This document shows, piece by piece, positions 1 through 6,354 of a DNA stretch of 64,000 nucleotides. The position numbers and the translations under genes are program-made. This DNA is from Gemmatimonadota bacterium (lineage in GTDB: Bacteria > Gemmatimonadota > Gemmatimonadetes > Gemmatimonadales > Gemmatimonadaceae). Where the stretch lies: positions 1 to 64,000 of the forward strand of contig JADJNZ010000005.1 in assembly GCA_016714015.1 (NCBI GenBank). The letters run 5' to 3'. The notes under the pieces are model-generated. The model did no database searches, was not told the DNA's origin, and was given only the letters and a program-made list of their open reading frames with translations. How positions within the stretch are numbered: the stretch's first letter is position 1; every line of letters begins with the position of its first letter.

Positions 1-630
1 CCCGTCCGCATCTACGCGGCGTCGTTGCACGACATCAGGGTCACCATCATCGATGCGGTCGGTGGGCCGGTGCGCGTGCTGCATGAGGGCGCCATCGGCG
101 ACAGCCTCGAACTGCTCTGGAACGGCCGCGATGGTCTTGGGCGCCTGCGCGAGGCGGGGCCGTATCGCCTCCGGGTGACCTCACGCTCCCCGGCCGGTCG
201 CGATGAGCGCGAAGTGATGGTCCCGCTCGCCATCACGCGAGCGGACCAGGACACGCTGCCGCTGCCGGCCCCGCTGCCGGCGACGACCTTCCGTCCCGAG
301 TCCGCGGCCGCGACGGGTGGCACGCGCTTCCTCGTGACCGGCATCGTCGGGGCGCTCGCGGCCGCCGCCCTGCCGTCGGTTGCGGGGGCAGGCAATGAGG
401 GTGGATCCATCCGGTTCGGTGTTGCCGCCGCGCTGGGCGCCGCCGGGGCGATCGGCTTCACGCGCGCCAAGCAGCCGCGCCCCATCCCCGAGAACATCGA
501 ATGGAATCGCCGGCAACGTGAGACCTGGCAGCGCGAGGTGGACCGGATCCAGGCCGAGAACGAGAGCCGCCGCGCCGCGACCAAGCTGCGCATCGTCGCG
601 GGCCGCCCGACCGTGACGACGTTGCCATGA
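1..630 (+). CDS. FlgD-Ig-like domain protein with C-terminal membrane segments (5' end outside window)
   Basis: The reading frame is open from base 1, so the true start lies upstream; about 209 codons are visible. The first 75 residues have the look of a FlgD-type Ig-like fold (pattern of V-x-I-x-D-x-x-G, then LLWNGRDGLGR and a G-x-Y-x-L-x-V strand). Two hydrophobic stretches follow at about residues 110-130 and 138-155, then a charged tail rich in Arg and Glu. In other proteins this Ig module usually sits at the end of secreted or surface proteins. Here it is followed by apparent membrane segments, so an envelope location is inferred. The stop overlaps the next gene's ATG by 4 bp, suggesting co-translation. 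The specific function is unknown. Confidence 0.6.
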   Translation, partial: PVRIYAASLHDIRVTIIDAVGGPVRVLHEGAIGDSLELLWNGRDGLGRLREAGPYRLRVTSRSPAGRDEREVMVPLAITRADQDTLPLPAPLPATTFRPESAAATGGTRFLVTGIVGALAAAALPSVAGAGNEGGSIRFGVAAALGAAGAIGFTRAKQPRPIPENIEWNRRQRETWQREVDRIQAENESRRAATKLRIVAGRPTVTTLP

Positions 631-1289
631 GCCGCCGTTTCCGCCTCTTACGCGCGGCCGCGACGATCTCCTCCTGGGTCGTCGCGTCGTCCATCGCCGC
701 GCCGCTGTGGGCGCAGGGGCCCGAGCTTCTCGGGGCGGTCTCCGCCTCGACGCAGCGGGTCTCGCGCGTCGGGGGAGCCGAATCCTCCCTCACCGGCCCG
801 GTGCTCGGGGCGGGGGGCGGTGTCCGGTTCCGCCGTTTCACGCTCGAGGCGACCTATCTCGAAGGAAACCTCACCCCGGAGTCGGGATCGCTCGGGGGTG
901 ATGAGGTCTTCGCGGAGGCGAGCGTGCTCGTGCGCGCCGACCTCGGCCGCGGCTTCTCGCTCGGGGCCGGACCGCGTGCGCGCGCCTTCATCGCGCCCGG
1001 GGGCACTGTGCGCTGGATGCGGCTCGAGGCCCGCGGCCGATACGAGAGCGAGGTGATCCCCGGTCGTGCGACGGCCGACGTCGAGCTCTGGCAGGTGCTC
1101 AGTGGCGACGTCAACGCACAGGGCGGATCGGACGGCGGACGTGGCGGGGCCGCCGGTCTCACCGTGGCGTTGCCCAACTCGCGGTTCGCGCTGCGGCTCG
1201 CCTACACCGCCGATCGCGTCGCCTTCGCCAACGGATCGAGCGAGTTCGTCGACGGCGTCCAGCTCGGGTTGCGCATCGGTCGCTTCTAG
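627..1289 (+). CDS. Exported protein, probable outer-membrane beta-barrel-like
   Basis: 220 residues. An N-terminal signal peptide is visible (Arg-rich start, hydrophobic core, ending near APLWAQG). The rest alternates polar and hydrophobic residues with many Gly and aromatic positions (for example FTLEATYLEG, FALRLAYTADRV, VQLGLRIGRF), as in small outer-membrane barrels, and it ends in Phe, typical of barrel proteins. No named family is recognised. It starts inside the stop codon of the preceding gene (ATGA overlap), so the two probably form an operon and may act together in the envelope. Confidence 0.55.
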   Translation: MSRRFRLLRAAATISSWVVASSIAAPLWAQGPELLGAVSASTQRVSRVGGAESSLTGPVLGAGGGVRFRRFTLEATYLEGNLTPESGSLGGDEVFAEASVLVRADLGRGFSLGAGPRARAFIAPGGTVRWMRLEARGRYESEVIPGRATADVELWQVLSGDVNAQGGSDGGRGGAAGLTVALPNSRFALRLAYTADRVAFANGSSEFVDGVQLGLRIGRF

Positions 1290-1303
1290 GCGAGCGTGAG
1301 GCG

Positions 1304-1984
1304 GTGCCTCACCATCCGCTCCACCATCGGCGCGTCGCGCTGCTCGTCGCCTTCGTCGCCATCGTCCTCGCCGTCACCACGTCGGACGCGCTCCATCAGG
1401 CCTTCGTGGACGTCCTGGCGATCGCCGAGCGCCTGATGCGTGCGTATCCGCGGGCGGGCATGCTGGCCTTCGTCGGCCTCGCCTCGCTCTCGGCGATGCT
1501 CTCGTTCTTCTCCAGCTCCGCCCTCGTCCCGGTCGGCGTGTACGTCTGGGGTGCGCAACAGACGATGCTCATGCTGTGGGTCGGCGGCGTGCTCGGCGGG
1601 ACCGCCGGCTATTGGATGGCGCGGACCCTGGGGCGCCGCATCGTGAAGCGCCTCGTGCCCGAGGCGCCGTTCCGGCGCTACGAGACCTTCTTCCGCGCGC
1701 GCGCGCAGTGGCGCACGGTGCTCCTCTTCCGCCTGGCCCTGCAGTCCGAGCTGCCGAGCTACGTGCTCGGCGTGCTCCGCTACCCGTTCCGGCGCTATCT
1801 GCCGATGATGCTGCTCGGCGAGATCCCGTTCGTGTTCTTCGCCGTCTACCTCGGCGAGACGCTCCTCGAACGGAACGGCGTCGTCTTCGCGGTCGCACTC
1901 CTCATGGGTGTCGGACTCACGGTCCTCGCGTTCCGTGCGCTGCAGCGCGAGATGCGGTCCGATGCGCCCCCCATTGCGCGATAA
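1304..1984 (+). CDS. VTT/DedA-like (SNARE-associated) membrane protein
   Basis: 226 residues starting at GTG. Several hydrophobic segments surround a central block resembling the VTT domain of DedA/TVP38 proteins: a loop rich in F, S and P/G (FFSSSALVPVG), then GGVLGGTAGYWMAR and later FRLALQSELPSYVLG. The family is thought to act in lipid scrambling and membrane homeostasis. It lies 14 bp after the upstream exported protein and 47 bp before the ATP-grasp genes, but an AT-rich promoter-like stretch begins right at its stop codon, so the downstream pair may be transcribed separately. The family call is moderately sure; the substrate is unknown. Confidence 0.6.
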   Translation: MPHHPLHHRRVALLVAFVAIVLAVTTSDALHQAFVDVLAIAERLMRAYPRAGMLAFVGLASLSAMLSFFSSSALVPVGVYVWGAQQTMLMLWVGGVLGGTAGYWMARTLGRRIVKRLVPEAPFRRYETFFRARAQWRTVLLFRLALQSELPSYVLGVLRYPFRRYLPMMLLGEIPFVFFAVYLGETLLERNGVVFAVALLMGVGLTVLAFRALQREMRSDAPPIAR

Positions 1985-2001
1985 GTAATAAAGAGTATCT
2001 A
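1974..2001 (+). promoter_or_regulatory. Candidate sigma70-type promoter for the ATP-grasp pair
   Basis: TTGCGC and TATCTA are separated by 16 bp within an AT-rich island (about 1981-2010) that stands out in this GC-rich DNA. A seven-codon reading frame (ATG at 2012, stop at 2033-2035) follows and overlaps the GTG start of the first ATP-grasp gene by GTGA, which could be a leader that couples translation. This rests on sequence pattern only. Confidence 0.35.
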
Positions 2002-2031
2002 TCATCGCATCATGAGCCACACGCCGACCCG

Positions 2032-3180
2032 GTGACCGCGGCACCGATCGCGCTCGCAGCACCCTCCAACGCACCGTTGCTGGTGTGGGTGCTCGCGCCG
2101 CTCGTCGAGACCGACGACGTCGATATCGCCTGGTACGCCGACTTCTCGCAGAGTCAGGCGGAGTACGAGCGCGCCTTCGCCGCCCTCGGCGTGGCCTGGC
2201 GGTGGCAGCCGGTGACCCTGCGCAACTACGAGCAGGTCATCCAGACGATCCTCCGCGAGTCGAAGGGGCATGAGCCCGTCGTCTTCAATCTCTGCGATGG
2301 CGACGAGGTGAATGGATCGCCCGGCCTGAGCGTGATCCGCTGCCTCAAGGCCAACGGTCTCCGGTACACCGGCGCCGACGAGCGCTTCTACGACGTCACC
2401 ACGTCGAAGATCGTCATGAAGGAGGCCTTCGATCGGGCGGGTGTGCCCACCTCGCCCTGGGCCGTGGTCCCGCGCGACGGATCGGGCGTCACCGACATCC
2501 TCAAGCGGCTCGGCGCCCCGCTCATCCTCAAGCCCGCGGTCTCCGCGGGCAGCATGGGGATCACCACCAAGAGCGTCGTCCAGTCGCCGCAGGCCCTGCG
2601 CGCCGCGCTCAAGCGCCTCAACAAGGGCTATCACGGCTGGGATGTCGCCGGTGGCGGCGTCTTCGTCGAGCGCTTCGTGGACGGCCCCGAGTTCACCACG
2701 TTCATCGTCGGGGCGTACGACCGGCCGCGCAGCGCGACCATCTATCCCCCCGTCGAGCGCGGCTTCAATCCCGACCTGCCGGCCAACGAGCGCTTCCTCT
2801 CGTTCGACCGCCTCTGGGGCCTCTACGAGACCGAGGATCCGCTCGAGGACGACGCCGACCTCTGGAAGTACCGCCCCGTCTCGCGTGTGCTCGCCAAGCG
2901 GATCAAGGACGTCAGTTGGGCCGCGTACGAGGCGGTCGGCGGCCGCGGCTACGGCCGCGTCGACCTCCGTCAGGACCAGGCGACCGGGGAGATCCACGTC
3001 CTCGAGGTCAACGCCCAGTGCGGGATCTCCGAGGACGAGGCGTACACGTCCATCGGCGCCATCCTCCGTTTCGCGCGGGCCTCGTTCGCGAGCGCCGTCG
3101 GGGAGATCATCGCCGTCTCCGCCGACCCGGGCGTCGCCCGGCCGCGCCTCTCCCGCACCCGCCGCGCCGCCACTGCATGA
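2032..3180 (+). CDS. D-Ala-D-Ala ligase-like ATP-grasp protein
   Basis: 382 residues from GTG at 2032; the frame is open further upstream, but this is the first good start after the preceding gene. The order of elements matches Ddl-type ATP-grasp ligases: an N-terminal alpha/beta domain with VVFNLCDGDE, an ATP-binding lysine region (LILKPAVSAGSMGI), EFTTFIVGAY, and the metal-binding LEVNAQCGIS near the C-terminus. Such enzymes join a carboxylate to an amine through an acyl-phosphate. The usual Ddl ending (EVN-x-x-PG) is altered, so a cell-wall D-Ala-D-Ala role is doubtful and another substrate is likely. It overlaps the next gene by ATGA, so the two ligases are probably made together. Confidence 0.75.
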   Translation: MTAAPIALAAPSNAPLLVWVLAPLVETDDVDIAWYADFSQSQAEYERAFAALGVAWRWQPVTLRNYEQVIQTILRESKGHEPVVFNLCDGDEVNGSPGLSVIRCLKANGLRYTGADERFYDVTTSKIVMKEAFDRAGVPTSPWAVVPRDGSGVTDILKRLGAPLILKPAVSAGSMGITTKSVVQSPQALRAALKRLNKGYHGWDVAGGGVFVERFVDGPEFTTFIVGAYDRPRSATIYPPVERGFNPDLPANERFLSFDRLWGLYETEDPLEDDADLWKYRPVSRVLAKRIKDVSWAAYEAVGGRGYGRVDLRQDQATGEIHVLEVNAQCGISEDEAYTSIGAILRFARASFASAVGEIIAVSADPGVARPRLSRTRRAATA

Positions 3181-4661
3181 AGGTCTGCGTCCTCCAGCCG
3201 GACTACACGACGTCCGGTGTGGACTACCGACACTACGACCCGGCGCGCGACCTCTCCCGCCTCCTCCCGGGCCATGAGGTCCATCACGAGGCGCTGAGCA
3301 AGGTCTCCACGTACCGGCAACTCAAGCGGCTCGCGCCGCAGGGCTTCGACATCTACGTGAACCTCTGCGAGGGCTACCTCGAGTGGGACGTGCCGTCGAT
3401 CGACGTCATCCACTCGCTCGAGCTGCTCGACCTGCCGTACACCGGCCCCACGCCGCTGCTGTACGACCCGTCCAAGCCCCTCATGAAGTACGTGGCGCAC
3501 ACCGTCGGCATCAGCACGCCGATGCATGCGCAGGTCGACGCAGGCGCCATCGCCCGCGCGGTCGCCGGCCCGGGCGGTCTCGCCGCCGGGGATGCGATGC
3601 TCGCCGCCGCCACCAAGGGGCTCCGATACCCCCTCTTCGTGAAGCCCGCCAAGGCCGGGGATTCGCTCGGCGTCGACGACCACTCCGTCGTCACCGATCA
3701 CGCCGCGCTCCTCACCCAGGCGCTCGCGCTGGCCGACGAGTATCCCGACCTGCTCATCGAGGAGTACATCGACGGGCGCGAGTTCACCGTGCTCGTCATC
3801 GGCGAGGAGTCGGGGAAGGGGCATGGCAGCGCGCTCGCGCCCATCGAGTACGTCTTCCCGAAGGGCTTCCGCTACAAGAGCTACGCGCTCAAGACCAGCG
3901 AACAGCATCCCGAGGCCAACGTCCGGCTCGAGGATCCCGCGCTCGCCCAGCGACTGCGCGATGCCGCCGAACGCATCTTCGCCGGATTCGCCGGGGTGGG
4001 GTATGCGCGGATGGACTTCCGCATGGATGCCGCCGGGACGATCCACTTCCTCGAGGTGAACTTCACCTGCTCGGTGTTCTACGAGGAAGGGTCCGAGGGC
4101 TCGGCCGACCACATCCTCAAGCTCGACGGCATCGGTCAGGCCGCCTTCCTCCAGCGGATCATCGCCGAGGGCATCGCGCGGCACCGACGGAAGCACAAGG
4201 CGTACGAGATGCGCGGCAACGGGATCGCGGGGTATGGGATCGTCGCCACACGGCCCATCGCCGAGGGCGAGGTGATCTTCCGCGGCGAACAGCGGGCCGC
4301 CCGCATCGTCACCAAGCGCCATGTGGCGGCCAACTGGAACGCGGCCGACCGTGAGCTGTTCCGGCACTACGCGGTCCCGCTCAGCGACCACGTGTACGTG
4401 ATCTGGGACGAGGATCCCACCAGCTGGGCGCCGCAGAACCACTCCTGCGACGCCAACACGACCTACATCGGGCTCGATGTCGTCGCCGCCCAGGACATCC
4501 CGGCGGGGGAGGAGCTCACTCTGGACTACGCCGAGCTGCTCGACGACCAGGGCGCGAGCTTCAGTTGTCGGTGCGGGGCCCGATACTGTCGGGGAGAGGT
4601 CCGAGGCGCACCAGGGAACTCGGTCACGTCCCGCGAAGCCGGACGAGGCCAGACGGGGTAG
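3177..4661 (+). CDS. Fusion of Ddl-like ATP-grasp ligase and SET-domain methyltransferase
   Basis: 494 residues. Residues about 1-335 form a second ATP-grasp ligase (start MKVCVLQPDY, VNLCEGY, ATP site YPLFVKPAKAGDSLGV, metal site FLEVNFTCS). From about residue 343 to the end is a SET fold: GNGIAGYGIVATRPI, then NHSCDANTTY near residue 421, then GEELTLDYAE, and a post-SET-like zinc cluster CRCGARYC near 464-472. SET domains transfer methyl groups from S-adenosylmethionine to lysine. A ligase fused to a methyltransferase suggests synthesis and methylation of one amide-linked product, or modification of a protein tail; that is inference. It is translationally coupled (ATGA) to the ATP-grasp gene before it. 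No peptide precursor is evident nearby. Confidence 0.8.
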   Translation: MKVCVLQPDYTTSGVDYRHYDPARDLSRLLPGHEVHHEALSKVSTYRQLKRLAPQGFDIYVNLCEGYLEWDVPSIDVIHSLELLDLPYTGPTPLLYDPSKPLMKYVAHTVGISTPMHAQVDAGAIARAVAGPGGLAAGDAMLAAATKGLRYPLFVKPAKAGDSLGVDDHSVVTDHAALLTQALALADEYPDLLIEEYIDGREFTVLVIGEESGKGHGSALAPIEYVFPKGFRYKSYALKTSEQHPEANVRLEDPALAQRLRDAAERIFAGFAGVGYARMDFRMDAAGTIHFLEVNFTCSVFYEEGSEGSADHILKLDGIGQAAFLQRIIAEGIARHRRKHKAYEMRGNGIAGYGIVATRPIAEGEVIFRGEQRAARIVTKRHVAANWNAADRELFRHYAVPLSDHVYVIWDEDPTSWAPQNHSCDANTTYIGLDVVAAQDIPAGEELTLDYAELLDDQGASFSCRCGARYCRGEVRGAPGNSVTSREAGRGQTG

Positions 4662-4708
4662 CACTCCGGAGGACCGTTGGCCCGCTCTCGACCCAAGGAG
4701 ATGGCGGA

Positions 4709-4981
4709 ATGCCACGGTTGCCGCACGAACGGATCGAGCGTCCCACACGTATCACCGCGGGTTCCGAGGAGCAGGCGCAGGCCACTCGAGGAGGTTCCGT
4801 GCCCCAGTACGCGATGCCGTTCAACGTGATCCTGTTCCTCGCTGGGTTCTGGACGGCGGTGATCTACGGGTTCGCGACCCGCGACTGGCTCGGCGCGCTC
4901 CTCTGGCTGACGGTCGGCTTCGTCGCCTTGACGAGTGAACGCCTCACCCCGGCGCGCGCCGAGGACGACGACGCGCGCTGA
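4709..4981 (+). CDS. Small two-helix membrane protein
   Basis: 90 residues if ATG 4709 is used, which has AAGGAG eight bases upstream. A GTG at 4799 with GAGGAGG close upstream would give 60 residues and keeps the whole conserved-looking part. That part has two hydrophobic segments (FNVILFLAGFWTAVIYGF and LGALLWLTVGFVAL) and an acidic tail. No family is recognised. It follows the SET fusion gene by 47 bp, but nothing in it points to a shared function. Confidence 0.5.
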   Translation: MPRLPHERIERPTRITAGSEEQAQATRGGSVPQYAMPFNVILFLAGFWTAVIYGFATRDWLGALLWLTVGFVALTSERLTPARAEDDDAR

Positions 4982-4996
4982 AGGTCCCGAAGCCGG

Positions 4997-5014
4997 GGCG
5001 CCTATTTCGGCGCC
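4997..5014. terminator. Short inverted repeat between convergent genes
   Basis: GGCGCC, six bases, GGCGCC forms a 6-bp stem between the small membrane gene and the convergent fasciclin gene, reaching into the latter's last codons. There is no clear T tract. It is weak evidence for a bidirectional terminator. Confidence 0.3.
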
Positions 5015-5553
5015 GCCGGAACCAGGACGGCATCGATGACGTGCACCCATCCGTTCGATGCCCGCACCGAGGCCACGACCTTCGCCTCGCCGATGTACGC
5101 GGCGCCATCGCGCCGGGTGAACTTCTCCTTCGTCCCGTCCACCATCCCGACCATCTGTCCGTCCTCGAAATAGTCCAGATCGAGGGCCGAGGTCGTGACG
5201 TGATGCTGCAGCACCGTCCTCAGTTGGGACTTGTTCTCGGGCTTGAGCAGCGTCTCCACGGTCCCGGCCGGCAACTTGTCGAAGGCCGCGTTGGTCGGCG
5301 CGAAGACGGTGAAGGGACCGGCGTTCGCGAGGGCATCGACCAGCTCTCCGGCCTTCAAGGCGGCGACCAGCGTCGAATGGTCCGGCGATCCCACGGCGAC
5401 CTTCACGACGTCAGGCTGGGAGTCGTCGTCCCGCACCGAGGCTTGTCCGGCACCCGGCGCGGTCGTCTGGGCGTCGTCGCGCGGGGCGGACGAGCAGGCG
5501 GAGGTGAGGAGCACGAACAGGAGCAGGCAGGGAAGCGTTCGGGAGTGCGCCAT
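5002..5553 (-). CDS. Fasciclin-domain lipoprotein
   Basis: 183 residues with a lipoprotein signal: hydrophobic core then LLTSAC at about residue 20, followed by a low-complexity linker. Residues about 50-180 form one fasciclin (FAS1/beta-Ig-h3) domain, shown by DHSTLVAALKAGELVDAL, GPFTVFAPTNAAFDKLP, LLKPENKSQLRTVLQHHV and the closing NGWVHVIDAVLVP. FAS1 domains mediate adhesion at the cell surface. The gene stands alone, divergent from the next gene; a 14-bp perfect palindrome lies in the shared upstream region. Confidence 0.88.
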   Translation of the reverse strand: MAHSRTLPCLLLFVLLTSACSSAPRDDAQTTAPGAGQASVRDDDSQPDVVKVAVGSPDHSTLVAALKAGELVDALANAGPFTVFAPTNAAFDKLPAGTVETLLKPENKSQLRTVLQHHVTTSALDLDYFEDGQMVGMVDGTKEKFTRRDGAAYIGEAKVVASVRASNGWVHVIDAVLVPAAPK

Positions 5554-5604
5554 TAGACGAGACCTCGGTAAAGGTGCATGTGACTTGCATCATAAAATGC
5601 GATC

Positions 5605-5618
5605 GGACCGATCGGTCC
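5605..5618. promoter_or_regulatory. 14-bp perfect palindrome, candidate operator
   Basis: GGACCGATCGGTCC is a perfect palindrome about 50 bp upstream of the fasciclin ATG, within the 221-bp divergent intergenic region. Its place and symmetry suit a dimeric repressor such as a TetR-type regulator, but no regulator gene is next to it. Confidence 0.35.
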
Positions 5619-5774
5619 ACAGTAGGGAGCCCCCTGCTCCTGATGTCAGCATTTCCGCTACGTGCCGACGGTCAGGCACTCGATCCGGCCGCCCCGCTAT
5701 CCGCCTCGCACGGGATTTGCTATGGTTGAACCCGTCAGACCACCCCTACCATCACTCGAGGACGGGAACCACCC

Positions 5775-6221
5775 ATGCTGAAGCGCTCCATGAAGGCCCT
5801 CACGCTCACGTTCGTCGCCCTTCTCGCGCTCGCGGCCCGTCCGTCGGATGCCCAGGCGCAGGAACACGCCCAGCTCGTCTGGAAGCAGCTGGAGCGCGCC
5901 TTCACCACGGTCAACGGGCAGGGCTTCGGCTCGCTCAACTACATCATCGGCCGCATGGGCGAGGGCAAGACCGACAGCTGGACCCTCAACTTCGAGAAGG
6001 GCACCGAGTACAAGATCGTCGGCGCCTGCGACAAGGACTGCAGCGATCTCGACATCGAGATCCTCGACGGCTCCGACGTCCTCACCCGCGATGTCCTCGA
6101 TGACGACGCCCCGGTCGTGAGCTTCTCGCCGAAGGCCTCCGGCCAGCTGCGCGTGAAGGTGACGATGGCGAAGTGCTCGGATGAGCCCTGCTTCTTCGGC
6201 TTCGGGATCTTCCAGAAGTAG
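5775..6221 (+). CDS. Exported protein of unknown function
   Basis: 148 residues with a signal peptide (MLKRSMKALTLTFVALLALA, cleavage near AQAQE). ATG 5787 is an alternative start that would still keep the signal. The mature part has a beta-rich look with four Cys in two close pairs (CDKDC and CSDEPC), which may form disulfides, and resembles small secreted C-terminal beta-sandwich domains, but no family is assigned. It is a single-gene unit: a purine-rich repeat tract and a strong hairpin follow the stop at once. Confidence 0.55.
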   Translation: MLKRSMKALTLTFVALLALAARPSDAQAQEHAQLVWKQLERAFTTVNGQGFGSLNYIIGRMGEGKTDSWTLNFEKGTEYKIVGACDKDCSDLDIEILDGSDVLTRDVLDDDAPVVSFSPKASGQLRVKVTMAKCSDEPCFFGFGIFQK

Positions 6222-6254
6222 AAGGCAGAAGGCAGAAGGCAGAACGCAGAACGC
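6219..6254 (+). repeat. GAAGGCA tandem tract after a stop codon
   Basis: Three copies of GAAGGCA then two of GAACGCA run from the stop codon into a hairpin whose own arm starts AGAAGGGC. The same arrangement recurs near 23.4, 28.3, 50.2 and 57.0 kb, so it looks like a repeated 3' module. Confidence 0.6.
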
Positions 6255-6291
6255 AGAAGGGCCCGGCACGCGACGCGTGCCGGGCCCTTCT
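6255..6291 (+). terminator. GC-rich hairpin terminator
   Basis: A 16-bp perfect stem (arm AGAAGGGCCCGGCACG) with a 5-base loop follows the exported protein gene. The descending arm ends in TTCT rather than a long T run. It sits between convergent genes and can serve both strands. Confidence 0.65.
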
Positions 6292-6354
6292 CTACGTGCG
6301 GGGCGCACCGGGCGCCCCTTGGATCACCGGCTCGCCGTGTCCGACGGCGACGTG

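Noticed and set aside
2970..4748. A 592-codon leftward frame opposite the ATP-grasp/SET gene
   Set aside because: Charged low-complexity product with no motif; the rightward frame carries two clear enzyme domains.
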